From Virgibacillus alimentarius (GTDB lineage: Bacteria > Bacillota > Bacilli > Bacillales > Amphibacillaceae), in NCBI RefSeq assembly GCF_000709085.1, contig NZ_JFBD01000010.1, forward strand, positions 1 through 64,000: a stretch of 64,000 nucleotides of DNA. Reading direction: 5' to 3'. Both the position numbers and the translations under genes were made by a program. The notes under the pieces were generated by a model, which had not been told where the DNA came from, did no database searches, and saw only the letters and a list, made by a program, of their open reading frames with translations. Of the stretch, positions 1 to 10,055 are shown piece after piece. Within the stretch, counting starts at the first letter, position 1; each line of letters opens with the position of its first letter.

Positions 1-117
1 AAAGCGTCCGCCAGTAGTGAAGGTAACGTAGTTATCAACAATGAGATTTTTGTGAATTTGTATGAGTTAATAGGCTGAAAAGAAAAGCCTAAATATACTA
101 TACGAGGAGCTTAAGAT

Positions 118-1008
118 ATGGAATTTAACCAGCTTAGGTATTTTACAACACTTGTCGAAGAAGGAGCATACATAAAGGCAGCCAAAAGATTGCATATAGC
201 ACAGCCTTCGTTAAGTGCCGCTGTGAAAAAACTGGAAAATGCAGTTGGGTTTTCATTACTAAACAGAACAACAAGGCATTTGCGTTTAACGAAAGAAGGG
301 GATATTTTATATCAAGAGGCTACAAGACTCGTCCATCACTTTGACCATGTAAAACAAGAAATGATTCGTCTCAAAAAAGAAGGACCATCGGAACTGACAA
401 TAGGTATCATTGAGTCGTCCATGTTCTGGACGCCAACGATTTTAAAGCAATTTAAAGAAAAATATAAAAATGTTCGTATTCAATTAACAGAAATTTTAAG
501 TTTACAGGATGTCGTAGCCGCCCTTAAAAATTATAACATTCACCTAGCGATTACTAATCAATACATGAATAGCAATGAAATGAATGCCTTTCCCATCTAC
601 GAAGAGCAATTAGTTGTTCTTTTGCCGCCAGATCATCCTTTGCAATATGAGGAAACACTTCAGATGGATGCATTAAAAGATGAGGAACTAATCATTTGTA
701 AAGAAGGGTTGCAGTCTCGAACGGATATCCTTACCGCCTACTGTAAAGCTGGTATTAAACCGAATATACAGTATGAAGTAGAGCGATTTGAAACTGCTTG
801 TAATATGGTAGAAGAAAATTTGGGAATTACCATTCTTCCGGAAAATTATGTGAAGCAATATAAAAATGCAACGTATCACATCAAAGAAATTTACGATGCC
901 GATCTTCGGCGAACCGTATATGTAGCAGTAATGAAAGATCGATACCTGCCACCACTGGTAAAGCACTTTATTGCATTGATACGGAATTATTTTGGAGCGG
1001 TTTATTGA
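118..1008 (+). CDS. LysR-family transcriptional regulator
   Basis: A 296-residue LysR-type regulator. The N-terminal winged helix-turn-helix (about residues 1-60, with AAKRLHIAQPSLSAAVKKLE) is followed by a periplasmic-binding-protein-like effector domain (about 90-290). The ATG at 118 has an AGGAGC ribosome site about 8 bases upstream. It faces the convergent, broken amino-acid permease, with an inverted-repeat element between the two stop codons. No divergent partner is visible because the window begins just upstream, so its target and ligand cannot be told. The family is certain; the function beyond DNA-binding regulation is not. Confidence 0.9.
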   Translation: MEFNQLRYFTTLVEEGAYIKAAKRLHIAQPSLSAAVKKLENAVGFSLLNRTTRHLRLTKEGDILYQEATRLVHHFDHVKQEMIRLKKEGPSELTIGIIESSMFWTPTILKQFKEKYKNVRIQLTEILSLQDVVAALKNYNIHLAITNQYMNSNEMNAFPIYEEQLVVLLPPDHPLQYEETLQMDALKDEELIICKEGLQSRTDILTAYCKAGIKPNIQYEVERFETACNMVEENLGITILPENYVKQYKNATYHIKEIYDADLRRTVYVAVMKDRYLPPLVKHFIALIRNYFGAVY

Positions 1009-1010
1009 AG

Positions 1011-1093
1011 GGGACATTTTTGAGGACTGATCCTCACGTTGGATGATACAGTCCCGACCACTTTAGCACATTGACGTGGTGGGACTGTCCCCT
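1011..1093. repeat. GGGGACAG-type inverted repeat between convergent genes
   Basis: The stretch begins with ggggaca and ends with tgtcccc. Inside lies a second pairing, acagtccc/gaccac (about 1060-1074) against gtggt/gggactgt (about 1076-1090). It fills the gap between the stops of the LysR gene and the convergent permease. It may act as a bidirectional terminator, but there is no clean T-run, so I call it a repeat. It is unrelated to the GGTGCC element found elsewhere in the window. Confidence 0.5.
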
Positions 1094-1105
1094 ACATATC
1101 GCTTC

Positions 1106-2447
1106 CTACATAGCCTCGTCTTTATCCATTCCTGGTAGTTGCTGTTTTAATCCTTTTGTTAAGAATAGTAGATATAAAACACCAAGTCCGAACCAAATGC
1201 TACCCAGAACCTTTGATGGAGTATCAAGGTTAAAAAGTAACCACATCGTTAATGCACTTCCAATTAAAGGAATCAAAAAATAAAGGATAATTCCTTTAAA
1301 CGAACGCTGTTTCTTTTTGCCAAAATATAAAACAATAACGGAGATATTGACAAAAGTAAACGCGATCAATGCTCCAAAATTAATAAAAGATGCTACCAAA
1401 GTTAAACTTAAAAACAATGCTGATAATGATAGAAAGCCAATTAGTAAAATATTATTCACTGGTGCTTTTGTTTTTTTACTCAACTTCCCAAAAAACGTTC
1501 TTGGTAGCTGTCCGTCTCTCCCCATTGCATATAATACACGCGAAGCACTTGCCTGCGCAGCGGAGGCAGAGCCAAAAACAACAAATGCCGTTACAGCTAA
1601 AAAGCCTGCTTCTAATGCATTGCCACCAACTAGTGCCATTATTTCATAAGATGCAGAATCCGGATCCTTAAATTGCATATAGTTTGGCCAAACATTATGC
1701 GCTAGATAGGATACGATTGTAAAAATGATACCGCCAATGACGGTCACTAAAATAATAGCTCGCGGTATATTTTTTTTTAGGATTCTTTACTTCTTCTGAA
1801 AAGGTCGAAACAGCGTCAAACCCAAGAAAAGAAAAACAGAGTAATGCTGCTCCAGCAACTACATATTCAAACGATTCATTTGGATTGAAAAAAGGTTCTA
1901 TATTTAGAAGCATTCCCGTACCTGTACCTTGAACAATGGATCGTATAGATAACATACAAAATACAGTCAGAAACAATAAGGATACACCAACGACAAGTAA
2001 ATTAGCACTAGCACCCACTTTAATCCCTCGAACATTAACATACGTAACGATCACGATTAAGGCGAATATCCACACTTGCATAGGCACTTCCGGAAATGCT
2101 GCTGAAAAAAATACACCGAATAATAAAAAGTTAACCATTGGTATAAAGAGATAATCCATTAATATAGCCCATCCGATTAAAAATCCAACCTGGGGTCCAA
2201 TAACTTTTTGCGTATACGTATAGGCAGAACCTGAAATTGGAAACTCTTTGGCCATTTGGCCATAGCTATAAGCAGTAAACATCATTACAACTAAAGCTAA
2301 AATATAAGAACCTGCAACCATTCCATGTGAAATTTGAGAAGCAACACCATAGGTACTAAATACTGTTGTTAGAGCCATGAATGCAAAACCATAAGCTATA
2401 ACAGAAAGTAAAGAGAGTGATCTTGATAATTTAATATTTTCGTTCAC
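1106..2447 (-). pseudogene. APC-family amino acid permease, frameshifted
   Basis: Two reading frames together make one APC-superfamily permease. Bases 1695-2447 encode the N-terminal half (MNENIKLSRSLSLLSVIAYG..., about six membrane segments). Bases 1106-1747 encode the C-terminal half in another frame. The frames meet at a run of nine T (nine A on the coding strand) at 1770-1778, inside a segment reading EEVKNPKK. With eight A the reading continues as N-I-P-R-A-I and joins the downstream frame exactly. The start has an AGGGGGAGAT-type ribosome site. The gene is co-oriented with the amidohydrolase upstream, which could release an amino acid or amine for import. The indel is either a real inactivating or phase-variable lesion, or a sequencing error in a homopolymer. 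Confidence 0.85.
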
Positions 2448-2492
2448 TTTATCTCCCCCTTGTCCTGTGTTTAAATCTCCTGCTAAAATCTA

Positions 2493-4148
2493 TTAAAAAC
2501 CTTTTAAAAGCATTGAATTCTCTGCAACACGTAATTCATTTTCACTAAAAATTATCTCTCCATCAACCATTGTTAAAATTACTTTCATATCATCTATATT
2601 TTTCGCAGGTACCTCGAAAATATTTTTATCCAGTACGATGATGTCCGCAAGTTTCCCTCTTTCTAGCGTTCCTAGTTCATTTTCTCTGAAAACACTGTAT
2701 GCTGAACCAATGGTATATGCCTTTAGAGCTTCTGCAATGGAAATTTTCTCTTGTCCATTCCAAACGTTTTCTCCAGTATAATCAAATCGATTTACAGCAT
2801 AATAAATTTCCAGCATTGGATTTAGGACAGTTACCGGGAAGTCGGTGCCAAATGATACCTTTATGTCTTCCCCCTGCAATGATTTACACGGATATAAGTA
2901 AGGATGTTTTTCTTTTTTCACCCGTGTCGTATGACTTTCTTTCGGCATCAGAGCTAAGTGGGAAGGTTGAATGGAAGGGATGACTCCTAACTCTTTTAGT
3001 TTAGAGATGTCGTTTGGATCAATCACTTCAATATGCTCTAAGGCATGTCGCGAATCTCTAACCCCGTTTACCTTTTGTGCCTCCTCAAAAATATTTAATC
3101 CAAAGTTAACAGCCCCGTCTCCTATGGCATGAAACCGTATTTGAAATCCTTCCTTATCCGCCTGTAGTGCTCGCCTTTTTATCACTTCTTTTGGTAAAGC
3201 AGTGCTTCCTCTTGTTTTTGACTTATCTACGTAAGGATCTAACATATAAGCAGTATGACTAGTTACAACTCCATCAATAAATTGTTTTAATCCCACAAAC
3301 TTTAGCTTTTCTGAATCAAACGTATTTTTCATTTCTTTAGCGTTTTCAATGTTGTCATCTAAAATTGGATAAAGATGAATGCGGGCAGATAGCCGTCCTG
3401 TCTCATCAAATTGTTTAAACAAACGGAATAGGTCAGGCCCATGCAATTGCTCCACGCTATTAACATATAGATCATTTACTGAAGTAATACCTAATCTCGC
3501 AGCCTCTTCCAAAAAAGACTCAAGTAGCTCCGTCTTATCTTGATTAGTCATTGTTAACGCCTTATCAGCTACCAGGCCTGTTGCAGTTTCAATCAATATT
3601 CCGGTCAATTCTCCGTGTTCATCTTTTTGAATTACTCCATTAGACGGATTATTGGTCTGATTCGTAACCCCAACCACTTCGAGTGCCTTACTATTCACCC
3701 ATGAATAATGAAATTCCGCATGGAACAAGAGCACTGGCCGGTCATCAACCATCCGGTCGATTTCAAACCGATCTGGGAAGTCTTCTCCCCACCCTAGATG
3801 ATCCCAGCCATAACCAATAATCCAATCATTATTTGGTCTTTGATCAGCAAATTCTTTTACTTTTTTAATCGCATCTGCTGATGAAGTGGAACCTGACAAA
3901 TCAACACTGCCATGTGTTAATAATGCACCGAGCATTAAATGTAAATGAGCATCATGAAAACCAGGCATAATCGTTCGATTTCCAAAATCATATTCTTTTG
4001 TATTTGGTCCAATGAATGACTTTATTTCCTCTATAGATCCTACAGCTATTATTTTATTTTCTTTAATTGCAACTGCACCAGCCTTGGTATGCTCCTCTAC
4101 TCCGGTAAATACGGATTGACTGAAAAATATTTTATCTGCTAGCACCAT
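2493..4148 (-). CDS. YtcJ-like metal-dependent amidohydrolase
   Basis: A 551-residue amidohydrolase-superfamily enzyme of the YtcJ / N-substituted formamide deformylase type. A short N-terminal beta domain is followed by the metal-binding HxH motif in GFHDAHLHLMLG (about residue 66). Later metal or catalytic motifs include FHAIGDGAVN and ALEHIEV, and a C-terminal LERGKLADIIVLD strand closes the beta sandwich. It probably hydrolyses an amide or related C-N bond; the substrate is unknown. The ATG at 4148 is preceded by an AGGAGG-like site. It lies upstream of and co-directional with the broken permease, 45 bases apart, so the two probably formed a uptake-hydrolysis operon. A cre box upstream suggests carbon catabolite control. 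Confidence 0.88.
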   Translation of the reverse strand: MVLADKIFFSQSVFTGVEEHTKAGAVAIKENKIIAVGSIEEIKSFIGPNTKEYDFGNRTIMPGFHDAHLHLMLGALLTHGSVDLSGSTSSADAIKKVKEFADQRPNNDWIIGYGWDHLGWGEDFPDRFEIDRMVDDRPVLLFHAEFHYSWVNSKALEVVGVTNQTNNPSNGVIQKDEHGELTGILIETATGLVADKALTMTNQDKTELLESFLEEAARLGITSVNDLYVNSVEQLHGPDLFRLFKQFDETGRLSARIHLYPILDDNIENAKEMKNTFDSEKLKFVGLKQFIDGVVTSHTAYMLDPYVDKSKTRGSTALPKEVIKRRALQADKEGFQIRFHAIGDGAVNFGLNIFEEAQKVNGVRDSRHALEHIEVIDPNDISKLKELGVIPSIQPSHLALMPKESHTTRVKKEKHPYLYPCKSLQGEDIKVSFGTDFPVTVLNPMLEIYYAVNRFDYTGENVWNGQEKISIAEALKAYTIGSAYSVFRENELGTLERGKLADIIVLDKNIFEVPAKNIDDMKVILTMVDGEIIFSENELRVAENSMLLKGF

Positions 4149-4175
4149 GTTAATTTTCCTCCTATTATTCAGTAA

Positions 4176-4189
4176 TTAAAGCGCTTACA
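4176..4189 (-). promoter_or_regulatory. cre box (CcpA site) upstream of the amidohydrolase
   Basis: The minus strand reads TGTAAGCGCTTTAA, which matches the B. subtilis consensus TGWAANCGNTNWCA at 13 of 14 positions. It sits 28 bases upstream of the amidohydrolase start, where CcpA would block transcription. The rest of 4149-4448 holds the prpB terminator and no gene. Confidence 0.6.
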
Positions 4190-4380
4190 TTTAAGATGCA
4201 ATTTGCATGCCACCTGACCAAGAATCAATAAAGTTTTCTCTATAAACCGATATAACAGGCCTGCTCATTTATTTAATATTTTAATATTGCGTAATATTTC
4301 ATTAACTTTTATGAAGTATTGCATATTTCTATTCAATAATGCATAAATGATATTCTTCAACCAAATAGCTTCTATACCAA

Positions 4381-4417
4381 AAAAAATCCTCCTCACGCCG
4401 GCTAAGGTGTGAGGAGG
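4381..4417 (-). terminator. Rho-independent terminator after prpB
   Basis: A perfect 9-bp stem, CCTCCTCAC (4388-4396) with GTGAGGAGG (4409-4417), is followed on the minus strand by a run of T. It ends the prpC-prpD-prpB transcript. Confidence 0.85.
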
Positions 4418-4448
4418 TTCTTTCTATTCTAATGGGCTGCCTTCTATT

Positions 4449-5357
4449 CTACGAATCACTTGGCAGAATTGTTTTTGCAATGTCTTGATCCAGGGATTCA
4501 AAGTCTTCTAAAGAGATCGTTTCATATAATTCTTTTCTTGTTTGCATGTCGGCTACAGCTTCTTTTTGTGTACCTTTTGTTTTGATTAGGTCAAACACGC
4601 GTTCATACGCTTTAGCTGCTACACGCATGGAGGTCACCGGGTAGATAACCATAGCGAATCCCATGCTTTCAAATTCTTCAGCGGTAATATAGGGTGTTTT
4701 CCCGAACTCAGTCATATTGGCAAGTAGCGGAACTGTTACTTTTTTGGCGAATACACTAAATTCTTCATCTGTTTGTAGTGCTTCAGGGAAAATGCCGTCT
4801 GCACCTGCTTCCATATAAGCTGCAGAGCGCTCAATCGCTGCATCCAGTCCTTCTACTGCTCTTGCATCCGTACGTGCGATTACGACGAGAGACGGTGCTA
4901 CTTCTTTAATTGCTTTAATTTTTTGGGCCATTTCCTCTTTTGTGACAAGTTGTTTGCCATTTAAATGACCACATTTTTTTGGAAGTTGCTGATCTTCTAT
5001 TTGTACGGCTGCTACATTTGCTTCTACCATTTCACGGGCAGTCCGTGCCACGTTTAATACTCCGCCAAAACCTGTATCAATATCAACAAGAACTGGTAAA
5101 TTGGTTGCCCGTACGAGATCCCGAGCTCGCTCAGCTATTTCCGTTGAAGTTACCATGCCAAGATCAGGGATACCCTTGCTTGCTGTATAAGCTCCTCCGG
5201 ATAGATAAAGTGCTTTGAATCCTGTATTTTTTGCGACAAGCGCAGCCATTGCATCATGCGCTCCAGGGATTTGCAGGATAGATTTCTCATTAATTAAGGC
5301 TTGAAATTGCTTTGCTAATTTTTCTTGCGATGATGGTTGATCCACGATCCACGCCAT
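4449..5357 (-). CDS. prpB: Methylisocitrate lyase
   Basis: A 302-residue member of the isocitrate lyase / PEP mutase superfamily, the same length as B. subtilis PrpB (YqiQ). It cleaves 2-methylisocitrate into pyruvate and succinate, the last step of the 2-methylcitrate cycle for propionyl-CoA. Seen motifs are the substrate-loop region LPKKCGHLNGK (about residues 125-135, KKCGH being the family signature with the catalytic Cys), VDIDTGFGG for metal binding, and ARTDARAVEGLDAAIERS. It is the third gene of an operon with prpD and the citrate synthase homologue, 15 bases after prpD, and a strong terminator follows. Confidence 0.95.
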   Translation of the reverse strand: MAWIVDQPSSQEKLAKQFQALINEKSILQIPGAHDAMAALVAKNTGFKALYLSGGAYTASKGIPDLGMVTSTEIAERARDLVRATNLPVLVDIDTGFGGVLNVARTAREMVEANVAAVQIEDQQLPKKCGHLNGKQLVTKEEMAQKIKAIKEVAPSLVVIARTDARAVEGLDAAIERSAAYMEAGADGIFPEALQTDEEFSVFAKKVTVPLLANMTEFGKTPYITAEEFESMGFAMVIYPVTSMRVAAKAYERVFDLIKTKGTQKEAVADMQTRKELYETISLEDFESLDQDIAKTILPSDS

Positions 5358-5372
5358 ACTTGATGCACTCCT

Positions 5373-6809
5373 TTATTCATTCACAAATAAATCCATAAAT
5401 TCATGAACACCCAATGTGTTGATTTTTTCTTCCGCACACGCTTCTTCGATTTTCTTTCTCTGTTTGGCTGTATACTTGGTAGCAAGATTTGCTGAAAACT
5501 TTTCCACAATTCTTGGGTATGCCTCTTTTCTTCTGAAACGGTGTCCAAGTGGATATTCACATACGATTCTATCAGTTGTCGTTCCATCCTTAAAGTAAAC
5601 TTGAACAGCATTGGCAATGGAACGTTTATCAGGATCCAAATAATCTGCTGTATATTCTTTGTCTTCCGTAACAATCATTTTGTCGCGTAAGTGATCAATT
5701 CTTGGATCACTTGCTACTTCATCTTCGTAATCTTCTGCTGTAACATTTCCTTTCAGCAGGCCAATCGCTGTAATATACTGTAAGCAATGATCGCGGTCAG
5801 CCGGATTATGAAGCGGTCCTTTTTTATCAATAATGCGGATCGCTGATTCATGTGTCGTAATTTCTACTTTATCAATTTCATCGATGCGATCCTTAACCTC
5901 TGCATGCAGATCTACTGCTGCTTCTGCTGCTGTTTGCGCATGGAATTCAGCAGGATAAGCAACTTTAAATAAAACATTTTCCATCACATAAGCATCAAGC
6001 GGACGGCCTAATGTTAATGTTTGCTTGTTAAATAAAACGTCCTGAAAGCCCCATCCTGGTGCAGTTAATGCACTCGGATAACCCATTTCACCTTTTACCG
6101 CAAGCTGAGCAAGGAATACTGCTCTGCTTGTAGCGTCACCAGCTGCCCAAGATTTTCTGGATCCTGTATTTGGGAAGTGGCGATACGTGCGCAAACTGGA
6201 ATTATCGATCCATGCATTCGATAGCGCATTATTAATTTCCTCGCGTCCTCCGCCAAGCATTTTTGTAACGACAGCAGTTGTAGCAATTTTTACAAATAAT
6301 ACGTGATCCAATCCAACTCGATTCAAACTATTTTCTAGCGCAAGCACACCTTGAATCTCATGAGCCTTAATCATCATTTCCAGTACATCGCGGACGACAA
6401 GCGGGGACTCTCCCTTTGCAACACGCGCCTGGCTAATATAATCACTCACAGCAAGGATACCACCTAAGTTATCGGATGGATGCCCCCATTCTGCTGCTAG
6501 CCATGTATCATTATAGTCAAGCCAACGAATCATGGTACCGATATTAAATGCACCTCTTACCGGATCAAGTACATGGGAAGTTCCAGGTACGCGTGTTCCA
6601 TTTGGCACAACGGTTCCAGGAACAACAGGCCCAAGCAGCTTTGTGCATTCTGGATAATTCAAAGCCAGAATGCCGCATCCTAACGTATCCATTAAAACAT
6701 AGCGGGCTGTTGTAAACGCCTCTTCACTGGTAATTTCTTTATTTAAAACATAGTCCGTTATTTCTTCTAGCAATGCATCTACTTTATTTTCTTCATTTAC
6801 TTTTAGCAT
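5373..6809 (-). CDS. prpD: 2-methylcitrate dehydratase (MmgE/PrpD family)
   Basis: A 478-residue MmgE/PrpD-family protein, close to the usual length of about 470-485. It dehydrates 2-methylcitrate in the propionate-degrading 2-methylcitrate cycle. Family hallmarks are visible: [15 protein letters not shown] near the N terminus, [29 protein letters not shown] (about 95-125) with substrate-pocket residues, and the LGHRFRR-type C-terminal region. It stands between the citrate synthase homologue (48-base gap) and prpB (15-base gap) in a single minus-strand operon. The cycle's third step (methylaconitate hydratase) would be done by aconitase elsewhere. Confidence 0.95.
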   Translation of the reverse strand: MLKVNEENKVDALLEEITDYVLNKEITSEEAFTTARYVLMDTLGCGILALNYPECTKLLGPVVPGTVVPNGTRVPGTSHVLDPVRGAFNIGTMIRWLDYNDTWLAAEWGHPSDNLGGILAVSDYISQARVAKGESPLVVRDVLEMMIKAHEIQGVLALENSLNRVGLDHVLFVKIATTAVVTKMLGGGREEINNALSNAWIDNSSLRTYRHFPNTGSRKSWAAGDATSRAVFLAQLAVKGEMGYPSALTAPGWGFQDVLFNKQTLTLGRPLDAYVMENVLFKVAYPAEFHAQTAAEAAVDLHAEVKDRIDEIDKVEITTHESAIRIIDKKGPLHNPADRDHCLQYITAIGLLKGNVTAEDYEDEVASDPRIDHLRDKMIVTEDKEYTADYLDPDKRSIANAVQVYFKDGTTTDRIVCEYPLGHRFRRKEAYPRIVEKFSANLATKYTAKQRKKIEEACAEEKINTLGVHEFMDLFVNE

Positions 6810-6857
6810 ACATCTCTTCCTTTCTTATTCAACAGGGCGTATACCGCCCCACTGTTT

Positions 6858-7967
6858 TTATGCATAAGGTTTCCCTATATAGTTAACACGAGGTCTGAAC
6901 AGTCGGTTATTCTGATGCTGTTCTGTAACGTGTGCACACAGACCTACAGTTCGAGCACTAAAGAAAATCGGTGTATACAGATCGATTGGGATTCCGAGCA
7001 TCCAGTAAACAGGAGCTGCATAATAATCCAGGTTTGGATAAAGTCCTTTCTCCTGTTTCATCAATTCTTCTCCAGCTTCACATTTTTCAAGCAGTGAGTA
7101 ATCTCCTGCTTTTTCACAAAGCTCCTTCAATGATTCTTTCATCACAGCAGCTCTTGGATCCATTTTCTTCATATAAACACGGTGACCAAAGCCCATGATT
7201 TTTTCTTTTTTATACAGTTTTTTCGTCAGTATCTCTTCAAAATCAGCTGCAGATTCCGCTTCCTGTAATAGATACATCACAGCTTCATTTGCACCGCCAT
7301 GTAAATTACCTTTTAAGGAAGAAACTGCGCCTGTTATTGCACCATACATATCTGCGTTAGTAGAGGCAATAACTCTGGATGTAAAAGTTGAATTTGGCAT
7401 TTCATGTTCACTATACAACAGAAGGGAACGATCGAAAATCTCAGCGTCCTCCTCAGATGGTACCTCTCCTGTAATCATATAGAGAAAGTTAGCGCTATAC
7501 GAGAGGTCCTTGTGAGGATGTACAATCTCTTTCCCGTTGAGTGCACGGTAACTATTCACTGTAATTGCAGGCATTTTTGCCAAAAGGTCATACGCCCGTT
7601 CCGTATCTGCTTCATACGAGCGGTCGTCTATCTGATTGTCATATCCTGCTAACGCGGATAAACCAGTTCTAAGTCCATCCATCGGGTGAATTTGTTTCCT
7701 AAGAAGTGAAAAAATATCCAGAATTTCTGTAGGAATCGCATATCTTTCTTTTAGCTTTTCCTCCAGTTTCGTTTTTTCATTTTGATCAGGAAGTTTATCT
7801 TCGAGTAAAAGATGTGCTATATCTAAATAATCCTGTTCCTTTGACAGTTCAATCAGATCATACCCTTTGATCACAATTTTCTCTTTCTCTGTATCTAGTA
7901 ATGAAATTGCAGTTTCTGATGCGATAACTCCTTCAAGTCCCGGTACAAAATTAGATTTCGCTTCCAT
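6858..7967 (-). CDS. prpC: 2-methylcitrate synthase / citrate synthase family (MmgD-like)
   Basis: A 369-residue type-II-like citrate synthase, the same size as B. subtilis MmgD (372). It condenses propionyl-CoA (or acetyl-CoA) with oxaloacetate. The citrate synthase signature GFGHRVYMKKMDPRA and the earlier GGANEAVMYLL histidine-loop region are present, though the latter has GGANE where many have GGAHE. Its place at the head of a prpC-prpD-prpB operon favours the methylcitrate reaction, though these enzymes are often bifunctional. The ATG at 7967 is preceded by AGGAGGAGC. A LysR gene is transcribed divergently and may control it. Confidence 0.92.
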   Translation of the reverse strand: MEAKSNFVPGLEGVIASETAISLLDTEKEKIVIKGYDLIELSKEQDYLDIAHLLLEDKLPDQNEKTKLEEKLKERYAIPTEILDIFSLLRKQIHPMDGLRTGLSALAGYDNQIDDRSYEADTERAYDLLAKMPAITVNSYRALNGKEIVHPHKDLSYSANFLYMITGEVPSEEDAEIFDRSLLLYSEHEMPNSTFTSRVIASTNADMYGAITGAVSSLKGNLHGGANEAVMYLLQEAESAADFEEILTKKLYKKEKIMGFGHRVYMKKMDPRAAVMKESLKELCEKAGDYSLLEKCEAGEELMKQEKGLYPNLDYYAAPVYWMLGIPIDLYTPIFFSARTVGLCAHVTEQHQNNRLFRPRVNYIGKPYA

Positions 7968-8198
7968 TTTGCTCCTCCTTTGTCTAAAATACCATTCTTG
8001 TTATCTTTGAAATCCCTTTCAACATTCGACAACAAACTGCTCGGTATTTTTCAAAATCTAGCCAAAGACCACATTTTTCTATCATTTCTTTATTTTCCTA
8101 TAACTCTATTATAAATTTGTCGCAGCGATTTTAAAAGTATATAATATTTATAACTAGCCATCAGTTTTTTCTATGGCTGAATGCATGGAGGAATGATA

Positions 8199-9068
8199 AT
8201 GAATTTGCAGGACTGGGAAATGCTCTCTACTTTATATGCCACTAAAAACATCACACATGCAGCACAAAGCCTGTTTTTATCACAGCCAACACTAACTTCC
8301 CGTTTAAAAAAAATGGAAGATTATTATGGTGTTTCGCTTATTATCCGGAAAAGAAGAGGGATCACCTTTACCCCAGAAGGACAAAAACTGGCACAGCATG
8401 CGAAACATATGCTCAAGGAACAAAGAAATATAGAAGAAACGTTAATGAATATGAAAGACCATGTCGCTGGTACACTCCGGGTAGGTGTTTCGAATTTCTT
8501 TGCCTTAAATAAAATGCCAAAACTATTACATCTTTTTAATCAAAAACATCCTGATGTAGAATGTCAGGTTGTAACCGGATGGAGCAGTGAAATGCACCGA
8601 AAGCTTTTAAATCATGAAGTACACCTAAGTTTCATCAAAGGAAATTATCCATGGCAGGAACATAAAGAACTGCTTTATGAAGAAAATATATGTATTGCTG
8701 CACCATGGCCATTTGCGTGGGAGGATCTCCCCTCCCTGCCCCGAATCGATTATTATACAGATGCGGGAATGAGGGATACCATTGATCATTGGTGGTTTAC
8801 CAATTATAAAGAAAATCCTTACATTAATATTCATGTCAATGATGTAGAAACATGTAAAGAAATGGTAATTAATAAACTTGGTTATGCTATTTTAGCCAAT
8901 TTGGTTGTCCATCCATATCCGGAACTTAACGTCAAACCCGTTCACAGTCCTTCCGGCGAACCCATTACTCGCAAAACATGGATGTACTACCATACCGAAT
9001 CCTTACAATTAAATATTGTGCGTGCATTCGTTGATTTTATCCGTACAATGGACGTTAAAAATTTGTAA
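8199..9068 (+). CDS. LysR-family regulator, probable control of the methylcitrate operon
   Basis: A 289-residue LysR-type regulator. Its N-terminal helix-turn-helix reads THAAQSLFLSQPTLTSRLKKME, and the effector domain spans about 90-285. I start it at the ATG at 8199 because GGAGGA (8187-8192) lies 6 bases upstream; the ATG at 8181 lies before that site. It is divergent from prpC with 231 bases between, the usual arrangement for a LysR gene and its target, and its HTH resembles CcpC-like citrate regulators. Control by a methylcitrate-type metabolite is inference from position only. The intergenic stretch holds agccat/atggct arms near 8155-8178. Confidence 0.88.
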   Translation: MNLQDWEMLSTLYATKNITHAAQSLFLSQPTLTSRLKKMEDYYGVSLIIRKRRGITFTPEGQKLAQHAKHMLKEQRNIEETLMNMKDHVAGTLRVGVSNFFALNKMPKLLHLFNQKHPDVECQVVTGWSSEMHRKLLNHEVHLSFIKGNYPWQEHKELLYEENICIAAPWPFAWEDLPSLPRIDYYTDAGMRDTIDHWWFTNYKENPYINIHVNDVETCKEMVINKLGYAILANLVVHPYPELNVKPVHSPSGEPITRKTWMYYHTESLQLNIVRAFVDFIRTMDVKNL

Positions 9069-9075
9069 TGATAAT

Positions 9076-9108
9076 AACAAAAGCTCCCTTGGCATGGGAG
9101 CTTTTGTT
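9076..9108. terminator. Bidirectional terminator between convergent genes
   Basis: A perfect 13-bp stem has AACAAAAGCTCCC at 9076-9088 and its complement at 9096-9108 around a 7-base loop. It lies between the stop of the LysR gene and the stop of the cytochrome gene and can serve both strands. Confidence 0.8.
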
Positions 9109-9118
9109 CCACTTCCTG

Positions 9119-10015
9119 TCAATGGTTCATCTTCGACCAGTCAAATGTACCTTCCTGAATTTTCTTGCGTTCTTCTTTTGTAATCACATCGTTTGGACGT
9201 TCTTCTTCAGGCCAGTCGTTCTCATGACCTTCCCACTCCGGTCGCTCTTTGGACAGTAAAAAGGCTGCAAGGTCAGTTGCCTCCTGATCGGTTAGCGATC
9301 CGGCATCATCTTCTGGCATATTATTTTTAATATAATTGGTCATGACTTTCATTCGGCTCAAACTGGCCCCATCGCTAAAAGATTTCGCCCCCCATAAAGC
9401 AGGTCCGGACGTCACCCCTTTTCCAGATCCATCAGTAGCATGACAAGACATACAATTCTTTTCTTCATAAAGTTCTTCCCCATTTTCTACACTTGGCTCA
9501 GGAATCTCTTCTATTATTTGTATTTCCTGCTCGGATTCTACATCCCAGCCTACCGCAATACCATCCGATATATGTGTCAAATAAGCCACAATGGAGCGCA
9601 TTTCCTCCCCGTCATACTCTAGTTTTTCCCCGTTCATACTGCGAACCATGCAACTGTTAATACGCTCTTCAATGGTTTGTACCGTACCTGCACGTGGCTG
9701 GTATTTCGGATACTGTCCCGTCACACCGACAAGCGTTGAACCTTGAGATGTGCCGCCATCCGCGTGACAACTCATACAAGCCATTTCATTTCCAACTTTT
9801 TCAGGCAACATCGTATCCGTTTCATTAAAAATTTTTTCTCCATCCTTAATATACGGTGTCATCGGATCACTTGGATCTAAATCACTTACAGAAGAAGGAT
9901 CAGAATTAGATGCGGATTTCGTATCTTCAACATTTTTTGTTGTCGTTTCAGAACAAGCTGCAATGACCACTATGAAGGCAAACATATAGAACCACAGGCT
10001 CTTTTTTTTCAGCAT
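9119..10015 (-). CDS. Diheme cytochrome c lipoprotein, TsdA-like (thiosulfate dehydrogenase type)
   Basis: A 298-residue protein starting at the ATG at 10015, where a signal sequence begins; a longer in-frame extension would run back into the upstream gene. The lipobox is VVIAAC with Cys21. Two c-type heme sites follow: CMSCH (80-84) and CMSCH (188-192). Between them lies RINSCMVRSMNG with Cys122, matching the conserved region that gives TsdA enzymes their unusual Cys heme ligand, and a later NNMP (Met233) fits the second heme. TsdA joins two thiosulfates to tetrathionate or does the reverse. The protein would be anchored outside the membrane. It is 40 bases after a close paralogue. A terminal electron-carrier role is the alternative. 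Confidence 0.75.
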   Translation of the reverse strand: MLKKKSLWFYMFAFIVVIAACSETTTKNVEDTKSASNSDPSSVSDLDPSDPMTPYIKDGEKIFNETDTMLPEKVGNEMACMSCHADGGTSQGSTLVGVTGQYPKYQPRAGTVQTIEERINSCMVRSMNGEKLEYDGEEMRSIVAYLTHISDGIAVGWDVESEQEIQIIEEIPEPSVENGEELYEEKNCMSCHATDGSGKGVTSGPALWGAKSFSDGASLSRMKVMTNYIKNNMPEDDAGSLTDQEATDLAAFLLSKERPEWEGHENDWPEEERPNDVITKEERKKIQEGTFDWSKMNH

Positions 10016-10055
10016 TTCCTTCCCCCATCCCCTTCTATTTAAATTGATAAGCTCC

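Noticed and set aside
688-1017. Minus-strand frame under the first LysR gene
   Set aside because: It is antisense to a clear LysR effector domain and has no ribosome site.
1770-1778. Programmed ribosomal frameshifting in the permease
   Set aside because: An A-rich slippery run is present, but such transporters are not known to use it and no downstream stem was seen; an indel is simpler.
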